From positions 1 to 64,000 of the forward strand of contig JAUJYZ010000152.1 of the NCBI GenBank assembly GCA_033675265.1: a DNA stretch of 64,000 nucleotides. The letters run 5' to 3'. The notes beneath the pieces are model-generated. The model had not been told where the DNA came from and made no database searches. It saw nothing but the letters and a program-made list of their open reading frames with translations. Each line of letters opens with the position of its first letter. The first letter of the stretch is position 1. The translations under genes were made by a program, and so were the position numbers. This DNA is from Actinostola sp. cb2023. Its lineage: Eukaryota; Cnidaria; Anthozoa; Actiniaria; Actinostolidae. Positions 31,037 through 41,798 of this stretch are shown here, piece after piece.

Positions 31037-31735
31037 TTATAAAATAGTACAACACTTTTGTCCGTTGCCTGCTGAGGACTGGTCAAGCAAAGGGCTTTCA
31101 ACTTCTTTGTCGCCTTTATTGTCCTCGTCGACACTTGCTCTAGGAGATGGCGGTGTAGATACCTCTTTCACAGGACTAACTGTTGGTGCACGTGATGGAC
31201 CAGAGTGCTCGTGTTCAGCAAGATGCAAGCAGGAATCGTCGATGTCACTTTCTTCCTCACCTGCAAGTGGTGGTTCTCCAACGCGGTCACCTCGCACTGA
31301 CTGTACTGAATCAATAGAAATTGGTCGAACGCCTTTGAAGTTAACAGACTTTATCTTGGGAGAAGGCTGTTCATTTGATGGAGGTGGTGTAGTAGCAGGC
31401 ACAACAAATGGTGTTCCATCCATTCTAAAGAGAATTGTTGACATTTGGCTTGCTGCAGCCGGCTCAGGCTCAGACTTTGGCGGTTCTTTAGATTGCTTTT
31501 GTTGTTCTTGTGCCTTTGGAGGTATTATGATAGGTGTTCCATCCATTCTAAATAATATTGTTGAGATCGGGGCATCTTCACGTTCAACGTTTGGCTTTTT
31601 AACTTGTTCTTCTTTGGAAGTTGAAGTGACAGGAGTCGATGTCGAGGTATCTTCAATTGCTTCATGGGTAGGTTTTGCTGGCACTGGAGTAATGCTACGT
31701 TCTTGAATTTCGTCTTCAGGGTTAACTTGTTCATC
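31037..31735 (-). CDS. Last exon of the acidic-repeat gene
   Basis: 233 codons including stop. Pro/Ser-rich and acidic with two STILFRMDGTP motifs (about residues 55-67 and 95-107), each followed by a hydrophobic-Pro run. The C-terminus GQKCCTIL is a plausible prenylation site. The acceptor is at 31736. Confidence 0.78.
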   Translation of the reverse strand, partial: DEQVNPEDEIQERSITPVPAKPTHEAIEDTSTSTPVTSTSKEEQVKKPNVEREDAPISTILFRMDGTPIIIPPKAQEQQKQSKEPPKSEPEPAAASQMSTILFRMDGTPFVVPATTPPPSNEQPSPKIKSVNFKGVRPISIDSVQSVRGDRVGEPPLAGEEESDIDDSCLHLAEHEHSGPSRAPTVSPVKEVSTPPSPRASVDEDNKGDKEVESPLLDQSSAGNGQKCCTIL

Positions 31736-34700
31736 CTTGAATTTGTGAATGAATACATGTATGAATCAGTCGATCGATCGATCAAATATTGATTAGTAAT
31801 GATTAGGTGGGATTATTATTTCAATATTAATAATACATTAGTAACTCAATCAAACTCTAATGTTAATCATTAATCAGTTGGATCAATAAATCAAATTCCT
31901 TCTTTCATTATTTGTTTTCTTAATTACTACAACGACCACTGTAGTAGTAATATTGACATACCTGTGTCGACGAATGCTCTTCCGAGCGCCCTTTTATTAC
32001 CCTTGTCTTAGTAACAGTTTTAGTGGTCTTTACGGTCGTGATGGATGAGGGTGTCGTCTCTGTTGTCATGGTTTCTATAACAACAGGTTTATCCGTCTCT
32101 CTTATTTCATACTCAGTCACTTGTGGCTGTTTGTCGGTATTATCCTCTTCTACAGTACAGGGAGCTATGGGTATGCTTGCAGAGTGCTTAACCTCCAAGC
32201 TCTGTCTCTTGTTCAACTCTTCCCACTTATCTAAGAGAGACCACTCAAGCGAAGATCGATTTCTTTTTTCTTGAGCTTCCAGGTATTCTTCATGTACCAA
32301 AACTACATCCTTTCTAGAATCGCCAACTTCTTTCTCCTCAGTTTCTTCGTCTTCCTCCTTCAGTGTGTCCTCAAAAATCCCCGATCGTCTTAGTTCTTCT
32401 GTTTCAAAGATTTCCGTAATTCCTTTCTCGGTGACTTGTTTGGCTTCAACTGGGGAGGGAGGTTTTTCTTCCTCGTCGTCTTTCTCTTGATATAATGCAG
32501 CAACATCATCGTCATGATGCTGCTGGTGGTCTTTATGGTCTATTAATAATAAAGTCAAATCAGACATGTCTTTCTTCCTTTGCTGATTGGGTAAAATTTC
32601 TTCCATAACAATTATATTGTTCTCATCAGTTACGGTCTTGTTCTTGCAAACAAGTCTCATCGTCTCCTCGTCAACTTCTTTATCGAGATCGTATTCCGGT
32701 GCTTGTTCATCTTTCGTTGTGTCTTGTGGCTGCACCTTTGACGACTCTTCACTGGGTGGAAATAAAGTCCCTATATCAGAGCAAACTGTTATCTCTTTTG
32801 CCTCAGCAACGACAATGTCATCAGTGGCATTCGTTCTATTTTCGATTACCACAGTATCATTTGTTTGATCGATGTTTTTTAGATCGTTTTTGGTTTCTTG
32901 GGGATCTATAGAAGGTCCTGGCTCGCCTATGAAAACAACCTCATCGATGTCATCTTTAGCCATCCAATCAACTGGAGATCCTTCATCGTCACTTTCGTCA
33001 TGTTTTATTAACTCTTCATTTTCTTGTGAAAGCCTTTCGACTGTCACTTCAATTTCTCCGTCACTGTCACTTTCTTCATCTCCTTCATTGTTAATGAAAG
33101 CCACCGGGTGAATTTCCTCAACAGGTTCCAAAGGAAATTCGGCTGAAGACTCCAGCTCTTGGATATCAACTTCGGTTTCGTGCATCTGTATGACACCCAC
33201 ATCGTATGGATGGTCGTTGGAGACGGTGATGAAGGGTTCTTCTGCGACTCTAACTTTAATGATGGGTTTTTCTTGTAGTTCCTCTGGTTTTTCATCGCTC
33301 CCATCTTGTATTTCCTGAAGTGATTGCGAGTTATGGCTAAGATGTTCAGCTACATATTCCTCCTTTGGTGAGGTGGGCTCTTCCTTTCCCTCGATTGCAG
33401 AGGAGGAATCTTCTTCTTCTGTTGACGTTGCAGCTACTAAAGTCGTGTCCGAGTCTATTTGTTCTTCGTTTATCGTATTTTGTTCAATGGGTTCCAAAGA
33501 GTCATCGGTAACAATCAGTGATTTCTCCTCGTTTCTCTCAAACTTCATCGCCACTACCTCGGCCTTGTCTTCACTATCTGGTTTTGTTTTATCTCCTTCA
33601 CTTTCAACTTTAACCGGTGCGATTTCTTCCTGTATAGTTTCAACGGTGGCCATCTGTTCTTCCTGTGATTTCTCTTCGTTTGTTTCACACTTCATCGCCA
33701 CTACCTCGGCCTTGTCTTCACTATCTGGTTTTGTTTTCTCTTCTTCACTTTCAACTTTAACTGGTGGAATTTCTTCCGGTGTAGCTTCAACGGTGGCAGT
33801 CTGTTCTATCAGAGAATTTTCTTCGTTTGTTTCAAACTTCATCGCCACTACCTCGGCCTTGTCTTCATTATCTGGCTTTGTTTTATCTTCTTCACTTTCA
33901 ACTTTAACAGGTGGAATTTCTTCCAGTGTAGTTTCAACGGTAGCCATCTGTTCTTCCTGTAATTTCTCTTCGTTTGTTTCAAACTTCATCGCCACTACCT
34001 CGGCCTTGTCTTCACTATCTGGTTTTGTTTTATCTTCCTCACTTTCAACTTTAACTGGTGGAATTTCCTCCAGTGAAGTTTCAGCGGTGGCCATATGTTC
34101 TTCCTGTAATTGTTCTTCGTTTCTCTCGAACTTCATCGCCACTACCTCGGCCTTGTTGTCACTTTCTGGTTTTGTTTTCTCTTCTTCACTTTCAACTTTA
34201 ACTGGTGGAATTTCTTCCTGTATAGTTTCAACGGTGGCCATCTGTTCTTCCTGTGATTTCTCTTCGTTTGTTTCAAACTTCATCGCTACTACCTCGGCCT
34301 TGTCTTCACTATCTGGTTTTGCTTTATCTTCTTCACTTTCAACTTTAACTGGTGGAATTTCCTCCGGTGTAGTTTCAACGGTAGCCATCTGTTCTTCCTG
34401 TAATTTCTCTTCGTTTGTTTCAAACTTCATCGCCACTACCTCGGCCTTGTCTTCACTATCTGGTTTTGTTTTATCTTCCTCACTTTCAACTTTAACTGGT
34501 GGAATTTCCTCCAGTGAAGTTTCAGCGGTGGCCATATGTTCTTCCTGTAATTGTTCTTCGTTTCTCTCGAACTTCATCGCCACTACCTCGGCCTTGTTGT
34601 CACTTTCTGGTTTTGTTTTCTCTTCTTCACTTTCAACTTTAACTGGTGGAATTTCTTCCTGTATAGTTTCAACGGTGGCCATCTGTTCTTCCTGTGATTT

Positions 34701-37636
34701 CTCTTCGTTTGTTTCAAACTTCATCGCTACTACCTCGGCCTTGTCTTCACTATCTGGTTTTGCTTTATCTTCTTCACTTTCAACTTTAACTGGTGGAATT
34801 TCCTCCGGTGTAGTTTCAACGGTAGCCATCTGTTCTTCCTGTAATTTCTCTTCGTTTGTTTCAAACTTCATCGCCACTACCTCGGCCTTGTCTTCACTAT
34901 CTGGTTTTGTTTTATCTTCCTCACTTTCAACTTTAACTGGTGGAATTTCTTCCAGTGAAGTTTCAGCGGTGGCCATATGTTCTTCCTGTAATTGTTCTTC
35001 GTTTCTCTCGAACTTCATCGCCACTACCTCGGCCTTGTTGTCACTTTCTGGTTTTGTTTTCTCTTCTTCACTTTCAACTTTAACTGGTGGAATTTCTTCC
35101 TGTATAGTTTCAACGGTGGCCATCTGTTCTTCCTGTGATTTTTCTTCGTTTGTTTCAAACTTCATCGCTACTACCTCGGCCTTGTCTTCACTATCTGGCT
35201 TTGTTTTATCTTCTTCACTTTCAACTTTAACTGGTGGAATTTCCTCCGGTGTAGTTTCAACGGTAGCCATCTGTTCTTCCTGTAATTTCTCTTCGTTTGT
35301 TTCAAACTTCATCGCCACTACCTCGGCCTTGTCTTCACTATCTGGTTTTGTTTTATCTTCCTCACTTTCAACTTTAACTGGTGGAATTTCCTCCAGTGAA
35401 GTTTCAGCGGTGGCCATATGTTCTTCCTGTAATTGTTCTTCGTTTCTCTCGAACTTCATCGCCACTACCTCGGCCTTGTTGTCACTTTCTGGTTTTGTTT
35501 TCTCTTCTTCACTTTCAACTTTAACTGGTGGAATTTCTTCCTGTATAGTTTCAACGGTGGCCATCTGTTCTTCCTGTGATTTTTCTTCGTTTGTTTCAAA
35601 CTTCATCGCTACTACCTCGGCCTTGTCTTCACTATCTGGCTTTGTTTTATCTTCTTCACTTTCAACTTTAACTGGTGGAATTTCCTCCGGTGTAGTTTCA
35701 ACGGTGGCCGTCTGTTCTTCCAGTGATTTTTCTTCGTTTGTTTCAAACTTCATCGCCACTACCTCGGCCTTGTCTTCACTATCTGGTTTTGCTTTATCTT
35801 CTTCACTTTCAACTTTAACTGGTGGAATTTCTTCCTGTATAGTTTCAACGGTGGCCATCTGTTCTTCCTGTGATTTCTCTTCGTTTGTTTCAAACTTCAT
35901 CGCCACTACCTCGGCCTTGTCTTCACTATCTGGTTTTGTTTTCTCTTCTTCACTTTCAACTTTAACTGGTGGAATTTCTTCCGGTGTAGTTTCAACGGTG
36001 GCAGTCTGTTCTATCAGAGAATTTTCTTCGTTTGTTTCAAACTTCATCGCCACTACCTCGGCCTTGTCTTCGCTGTCTGCTTTGAGTGTTTCGTCCTTAC
36101 TTTCAACTTTAACCGGTGCGATTGCTTCCGGTGTAGTTTCAACGGTGGCAGTCTGTTCTTCTTGTGATTTCTCCTCGTTTGATTCGAATGTCATCACAAG
36201 TACCTCATCCTTGTCTTTGCTATCTGCAGGTTTGGATTGAACTTCTTCACTTTCATCAACGTTAACCGGTGGACTTTCTTCTTGTGTAGTCTCCATATAA
36301 ACAGTCTGTTCGTCCTGTGATTTCTCCTCGTTTGATTCGAATGTCATCACAAGTACCTCTGGTTTATCTTCGCTGTCTGGTTTTGATTTGTCTTCTTCAC
36401 TTTCAACTGTAACTGGTGGAATTTCTTCTCGTGTAGTCTCCATATGAACAGTCTGTTCGTCCTGTAATTTCTCCTCGTTTGATTCAAACGTCATCACAAG
36501 TACCTCGGGTTTGTCTTGGCTATCTGGTCTTGATTTGTCTTCTTCACTTTCTACTTTAACCAGTGGAATTTCTTCCTGTGTTTTCTCCACACGAACAGTC
36601 TGTTCTTCCTGTGATTTCTCCTCGTTTGATTCAAACGTCATCAAAAGTACCTCGGGCTTGTCTTCGCTGTCTGGTTTGGATTGATCTTCTTTACTTTCAG
36701 CTTCAACTGGTGGAATTTCGTCTTGTGTAGTCTCTACGTTGATATCGTGTGATTTCGCTTGGTTCGACTCCAATTTTGCTGCAGCAAAGGTATCAGCTTT
36801 GTCTTCTTCTGGAAGATTTTCTAGACAGGAAACAGAGGTAGCTTTCTCTTCTGTATCGACCATGTTTTCGCTCGATTCAAACTTCTTTGCAGTTCCTTCA
36901 ACTTTGATTTCTGTTTCTTCCTCTTTTCCTCTCTCGTTCCTGTTCACAGCTACAACAACAGATGTTTGTTGTTCTTGTTGAGTTTCTTCGGTGTCATGTA
37001 TCTGCCGGCGTTCAGTTTGTATTTCAGATTTAACCTCTTCTTCGTTTTCAAGCTTTTCTAATACAGCTTCCACCATCTCAGTTGCTTGAGAGGCAATGGC
37101 CTCCGACCTTTGTTTTTCAGAATTGGTCTTCATATCTTCCTGGTCTGCTCATCGTGTTTTGTTTCAGTAGTATTTTGATCAACTTCGCTCTTATTATTTT
37201 GACCTTCAGATCTTTCTTCTACTGAACGCGTTCTAACAACGAGCTTCAAAGGCGTTTGCATCTGAATGTCATCAGTGGCTTCTGTTTTCTCACCAACCTC
37301 TTCTACTGTTGTTTTGGATCGGATTACACAAGAATACGTCTTTTCTACTTCGGCGTCATTTCCTTCACTGCCAATTCTTTCTTCTCTCGTGCTCGTCTCT
37401 TCAACGGTTGTTTTTTAAAACAAAGGTAGTTTTTAAAGATGGTTGAATTTCTTCGATTTCCTTTTCTGTTGTTTCTGATCCAACTTCTGGTTTGAATACG
37501 TCATCGCTGCCGTTCAATATTTTCTCCGTTTCTCCGTTACTCTGTTCATTCTTGTGCTCAACATCAATTGCATCTGGTAGTTTTCGCTCAGTGACAGCAC
37601 TGACATGTGATTCATCCATGTCTAGACATGTATCAC
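31037..37636 (-). CDS. Acidic tandem-repeat protein gene with CaaX-like C-terminus (2 exons seen, 5' exon missing)
   Basis: Exon 37636-31962 and exon 31735-31037 join in phase through ACACAG|GTATGT and TTCAAG|GATGAA. The main open frame (1737 codons from 37133) contains about 20 copies of a 49-residue Glu-rich unit, then a non-repetitive acidic region with coiled-coil character. The last exon has two copies of STILFRMDGTP and ends CCTIL, which fits a CaaX box for geranylgeranylation. A 5' acceptor TTTTCAG|GTGATA shows another exon upstream. Between 37134 and 37410 the sense frame differs by one base, so there are two frame breaks. I do not recognise the family. A membrane-tethered acidic scaffold is only a guess. 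Confidence 0.75.
31736..31961 (-). other. Intron of the acidic-repeat gene
   Basis: 226 bp, GTATGT donor and CAAG acceptor, with an AT-rich interior and repeated ATCGATCGATCAA words near the acceptor. Confidence 0.75.
33540..36200 (-). repeat. 147-bp coding repeat with 441-bp higher-order repeat
   Basis: The basic unit is 49 residues (VKVESEEDKTKPDSEDKAEV then VAMKFETNEE and so on). A three-unit block recurs at exactly 441 bp: the word CCATATG occurs at 34091, 34532, 34973 and 35414. Blocks of three differ from one another less than the three units within a block do, so the last round of expansion copied triplets. Confidence 0.95.
37134..37410 (-). other. Frame-shifted segment of the acidic-repeat gene
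   Basis: The frame of 37619-37401 and that of the long repeat ORF are identical (both phase 2 mod 3), but the intervening 270 bp is open and gene-like (TSTREERIGSEGNDAEVEK, IQMQTPLKLVVRTRSVEE) in another frame. The upstream switch lies at an A6 run (about 37412), the downstream one near 37145. Compensating indels or two assembly errors explain it. Confidence 0.65.
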
Positions 37637-38271
37637 CTGAAAATAAGAGTTATGGAAGTTGTGATTGCGATTTTATGCTTTGCCTTCGTAACAATAATTA
37701 TGTAATTTATTCTCTAAAGTTGGAATGATTTTCTGTACATTGTTTTTGACTAATTCCATTGAATTTCCTTGAACAACAAGAACTCTTACAGTGCAAGAAA
37801 TTAGAGTAAGTTTGTTCTCGAATGGTACCTCACATCCCAGAGAATGTCGTTAATCTATAGCACAGAAAGATATATGGTGACTGTATACATTTCACCATAG
37901 CTGTACATTTCATCTTAGCGAACTTTTAAAAGTCAATACCACCGTTAGATCATAGATACCTTCACATAGATAAAACAGGTAAGAACTTTACACTGGCAAA
38001 TGTTGATGTTATCAAAACCCGTTGTTGTTCTATATATTTAAGAGGTATACGTAGTGGTTTATCAGTTCGCAAATAACTCTGCTAAGCTGTACCCGCCATC
38101 TTTTTCCGTTCAGTTTAAAGATGACAAGAACCTCGACCAACGTGTGCATGTTTTCTTTCTTCCACAAAATGATCATGAGCATGCGGAACGTTTTACACAC
38201 ATGTACACCTTCATCCAAAATGCGGCCAGATATCACTGGAAAAAACGCAATCTTGGAAATTCTTTGGAAAC

Positions 38272-39526
38272 TACAGTATGTGGTTCTAATTGTGAACACT
38301 TTTTGCACTTAATGATATTTCTCGTCAACATATGGTACGATTATCCTGAACCTTTGCTATAAATTAGCTCTGCACTTCAGCTAACATGTGATTAAGTTTC
38401 GTTATGTTTATTATTGAATCGAACTTTTCTAAATACATTTTATTATATCATGTCCGTTGGTAGTTCTAATTGTGAACAGATGTTTGTAATTGTGAACACT
38501 TTTGGCTTGCATTTTAATGGCTTAATATTGTGTATTATTGTCGATTTCTAGCCTTTCAATTCGATGTACAAGTTCCAAGTTGTCTTAATACAATATTTAT
38601 GTTCGTGTTATTTCGATACGAATGATAGAGAAAAGTTAAAACGAAGTGAAGGCAGACGGCAACGCTAAATTGCTGACGTGTTCGCATGTTCATTGGTGCA
38701 TGCCATTCATCACGCTCGTGTAATTGCTAACAACGCAATGGCGCAAATTTGTATCACAAACGCGGACTTCTTATACATATTTCCGAACACACCAAATTTT
38801 AGGGCTGTACTACGAAATCTTGAAAATATATAGTGACTTGAAATTACAAAGATTTGTGCCAGAAACCGGACTTTGGGCCTACCAGCCTCGTTTCCATGTA
38901 TTTTGCACCTTTCAAACGCTTATTACTTTATGATGGTTTCATTTTTATTAATGCACTTTTGGGGTAATTACTAAACTGTGGCTGATCTTTCAATCTATTA
39001 TTTTACCTTTACTTAACTCGTTATTCTTTCAGTTTTTGCAAATTTATGCAAATTACACAAATCGATTTATGCATAGGGTGTATGCGTGTTTACAATTAGA
39101 TGCACATCGCAAAAACACGCACAGTTTTTCATTCCGATGCTGCTCGTTCATTTTCAACACTTTTCTAATTATTGTTTTGTAAGGAAAAGTGTTATTATTT
39201 ACCTTTTAGCTCATATAAAAACAAACTTCAAACTTTGCGTTTTTAGAAAGAAAAAACTGTATACGAACTTTGCCACTGAGAATCTAAAGGCGCGCTTAAA
39301 ATTCGAATTTGTAAACAACAGTCGTCAGCTTACTTTGAATCAAAGTTGAAATATTGCGCGGAATAAATGTCAGGAAGCCCAAAATAGCATTGAATGATTG
39401 AAAATAAATCAATATTTGCTCGGGTAAAATATATTTTGTCGATCTTAACTTTACGTTATAAAAACGGTACTTTTACTGAAAAGTGTTCACAATTAGAACT
39501 GCTCACAATTAGAACCACATACTGTA
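38272..39526. mobile_element. Non-autonomous TA-flanked TIR element (1.25 kb)
   Basis: TACAGTATGTGGTTCTAATT at the left is inverted at the right (AATTAGAACCACATACTGTA, ending 39526). GTTCTAATTGTGAAC or GTAATTGTGAAC is repeated in subterminal position (38281, 38463, 38487 and twice near 39484-39515), which suggests multiple transposase-binding sites. No transposase ORF inside. Confidence 0.75.
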
Positions 39527-39988
39527 CAATTTCCTGTTTTCACGTTCCTGAAGGTTTTGGCATGCATTTCCAAAGAATTTCCAAGGTTTGAAGAGCGCAT
39601 TATTTTTCAGTGTATAAAGATAACTTAACTACCTTGCCATTTCCTACAGAACGCTAAAATGCCTCAATAATAATAATGGAGTTATGAATTTCATTATGTA
39701 TTAAATGGCGAAATTAGCTTGCTTATTCCAATTGCAGACACAAAAACCATACAATAATAAGCCCCTCCAAATATAAGCCCACAAAAATTATGTGTGATAT
39801 TATTTCACGCTAGCCTATTTACACTGACTGTCGCTACTTTTGTCTTGAGCATGAAAAGTCAATGTATGAAAATATATTCCTGACACTTGCTTTTCTGGAG
39901 CAGGTCCTGAGATAATAGTTTAAAATCGTTTTATCCAAGTCTGGATAAAAAGGCGATATGTTTCAGAGTTTCAACTTCAAGTTGAAGT

Positions 39989-40014
39989 TCATGATTTTGA
40001 ACCCGACAACGACT
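39989..40014. repeat. Relic of the CAACCCGACAACG MITE arm
   Basis: CATGATTTTGAACCCGACAA resembles CATGATTTTCAACCCGACAA in the arm of the MITE at 63008-63279, with one change. Confidence 0.5.
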
Positions 40015-40283
40015 ATGAAATGGTGTAAGCATGTGTGACAAAGGGATCCCAATACACATCTATTTAGGGATAAGCACCGTTTACAAAACGCAATTATAAA
40101 AGAAAGAAATTTGTGAGAAATATATAAAAATATTGTTAAATAAGCGTCAGATCGCACTGAAACTTTGCCAGATTGTAAAGCAAGACACAGTAACCTAACC
40201 TACCTGACATTTGAAAATATACTTTAGCGTTAATCTGATATTTCCACTACCAATATAGAACTACATACAAATTAAATACTGTC

Positions 40284-40436
40284 AGAACGTCCGTGATCAC
40301 ACCAAGAAATAGAAGAGCGCTTAATTGAACAACTAATCGCCGCGTACAAACATAAGAAGGCACAAGAACGCATCCTAGAATACGATGACGGCCTTACTCT
40401 ATAAATAGCCATTGAATAGGATAGAACTGACATACG
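40284..40436 (+). pseudogene. Gypsy gag fragment left of the YR retroelement
   Basis: EIEERLIEQLIAAYKHKKAQ and RILEYDDGLTL match the conserved end of the gypsy gag domain (RLI-x-G then EKLL...LTLDKA-like). The frame continues at 45566 after the 5.1-kb insertion. Confidence 0.7.
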
Positions 40437-40633
40437 AATATTAAAATATTTGCGGTACGCAGTTTAGCAGATATTTGTTTTCTGCACGGTACTATAAGAA
40501 TTTCTGTATTGTCCATAAGGAGTTGTTTCTCAACTCCTTAACGAAGTGATTATCATACGGTTATATATTGTGTAATCGGTGTAATGTTCTTCCTTCGGGT
40601 CTTTGACGACGAACGAGTACCACACGCACTTAT
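40437..40633 (+). repeat. Split direct repeat A1 (5' end)
   Basis: 197 bp, matches 41391-41587 with two substitutions (CCATAAG/CCCTAAG and ATTATCAT/ATTAGCAT). Contains an inverted GGAGTTG...CAACTCC hairpin. Confidence 0.95.
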
Positions 40634-41222
40634 GGATAAACCAGAAACTTCAGCTCCAACAATTTCGGAAGGTGCCATACAAGCGGCGGTTGATCGTTCC
40701 TTTGGTCAGCTTTCCAAAGTCCTCGACGACAAGTTAGAGCTCTTTGCTACTCGTTTCGCTAAGGAAAGCAGCTCTGCCGTTAAGAAAGCGGTAAATAAAT
40801 CGAAGCAAGAAAACTTTACCTGCAAACGTAAAGGCAACCAACAGCAATTTGAGCACTGCCAACAAGTCCTTGAAAAGTTCGACGATGCACTTGAGTCGTT
40901 GGGAAGTCGTTCTTTCAACAATTTAAAGCGTTCATTGGAAGAAGGATCACAGCTCGTGGCGAAAAGAATTAAAGCCATTAAACTTGCCGACAAAAGCGAG
41001 TATGGTTGGCTTACGGTAAATGAGTATCTTTCCGACGAGCTTGCTTCGGACACGGATGACGAGAAGAGGATTTATCGTTCGGAGAAGAGGGCCGAGAAGA
41101 AGGCAAAGGACAAGCAGCGACTGAAGCTCAAGACCAGACGCCCCACCTACCAAACTACCGCACCTGCATCGTCTTATGTTAGCAGTGAAAGGCCAACTAA
41201 GCGACTTGGTCCCTGTTTCAAG
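40632..41222 (+). CDS. YR-retroelement gag, first exon
   Basis: Starts MDKPETSAPTISEGAIQAA at the A1 edge; an upstream in-frame Met at 40584 lies in A1. Helical and Lys/Glu-rich, with EYGWLTVNEYLSDELASD typical of gag-like ORFs of this element group, a basic tail and the first half of a CCHC knuckle (CFK at 41214-41222). The remaining knuckle residues start at 41664, implying an intron. Packaging of element RNA is the inferred function. Confidence 0.7.
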
Positions 41223-41292
41223 ATAAGTATTGAGTTTGTTTCTTGATATTTCCTACTCTTGAGGACATTCTTTGTTTTACCTTCGGTTTCAT

Positions 41293-41390
41293 ATGGTGTC
41301 GTTCGACTGACCCATATGCAATTTACTCCATGAAATTGGTCTTTGTGTTTCCTTAGTGTTTTTATGTGTAAGTAATTCTGTATAGTGCAG
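41293..41390 (+). repeat. Split direct repeat B1
   Basis: 98 bp, matches 45466-45563 with one substitution (TTCTG/TTATG). Abuts A2 without spacer. Confidence 0.95.
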
Positions 41391-41587
41391 AATATTAAAA
41401 TATTTGCGGTACGCAGTTTAGCAGATATTTGTTTTCTGCACGGTACTATAAGAATTTCTGTATTGTCCCTAAGGAGTTGTTTCTCAACTCCTTAACGAAG
41501 TGATTAGCATACGGTTATATATTGTGTAATCGGTGTAATGTTCTTCCTTCGGGTCTTTGACGACGAACGAGTACCACACGCACTTAT
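41391..41587 (+). repeat. Split direct repeat A2
   Basis: Copy of A1 directly after B1. The B1-A2 junction is what a circular intermediate would contain at its joint. Confidence 0.95.
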
Positions 41588-41663
41588 TTTTCATATTCTA
41601 TTCTATATGTCTATATATACAATCGTTTGATGCATTTATTTGTTTTGTTTTTGTCATTTCCAG

Positions 41664-41744
41664 TGCGGGGAAATGGGTCACTTAAGCGTAACATGCAGGA
41701 AGGCTGGGACAGATTCAAAAACGTCCACTGGTAGTACCAAATGA
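41664..41744 (+). CDS. YR-retroelement gag, second exon
   Basis: Reads CGEMGHLSVTCRKAG, completing the zinc knuckle, then a Ser/Thr-rich tail and TGA at 41742-41744. Confidence 0.62.
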   Translation, partial: CGEMGHLSVTCRKAGTDSKTSTGSTK

Positions 41745-41798
41745 CTAGACGGCAGTGATTCATTAGAGCAAGATGTTGAGTATGAGATTGATTCTATT

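Larger units (their letters stand above)
37637..40283. other. Intergenic region holding a TIR element; no gene recognised
   Basis: The TIR element at 38272-39526 is listed separately. Other short frames lack domains. A fragment at 39989-40014 resembles the arm of the MITE at 63008-63279. Confidence 0.55.
41223..41663 (+). other. Putative intron in gag containing B1 and A2
   Basis: The codons of a CX2CX4HX4C knuckle are split exactly between 41222 and 41664. The 3' side ends TTGTCATTTCCAG, a good acceptor. The 5' side is ATAAGT, one base from GTAAGT, so the donor may be mutated or non-canonical. The internal repeats lie wholly inside. Confidence 0.6.

Noticed and set aside
33373..36240. A 955-codon plus-strand open frame
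   Set aside because: It is antisense to the Glu-rich repeat; Ser/Thr-rich low complexity follows from the complement of Glu/Val codons. No splice or start context, and its borders coincide with the repeat.
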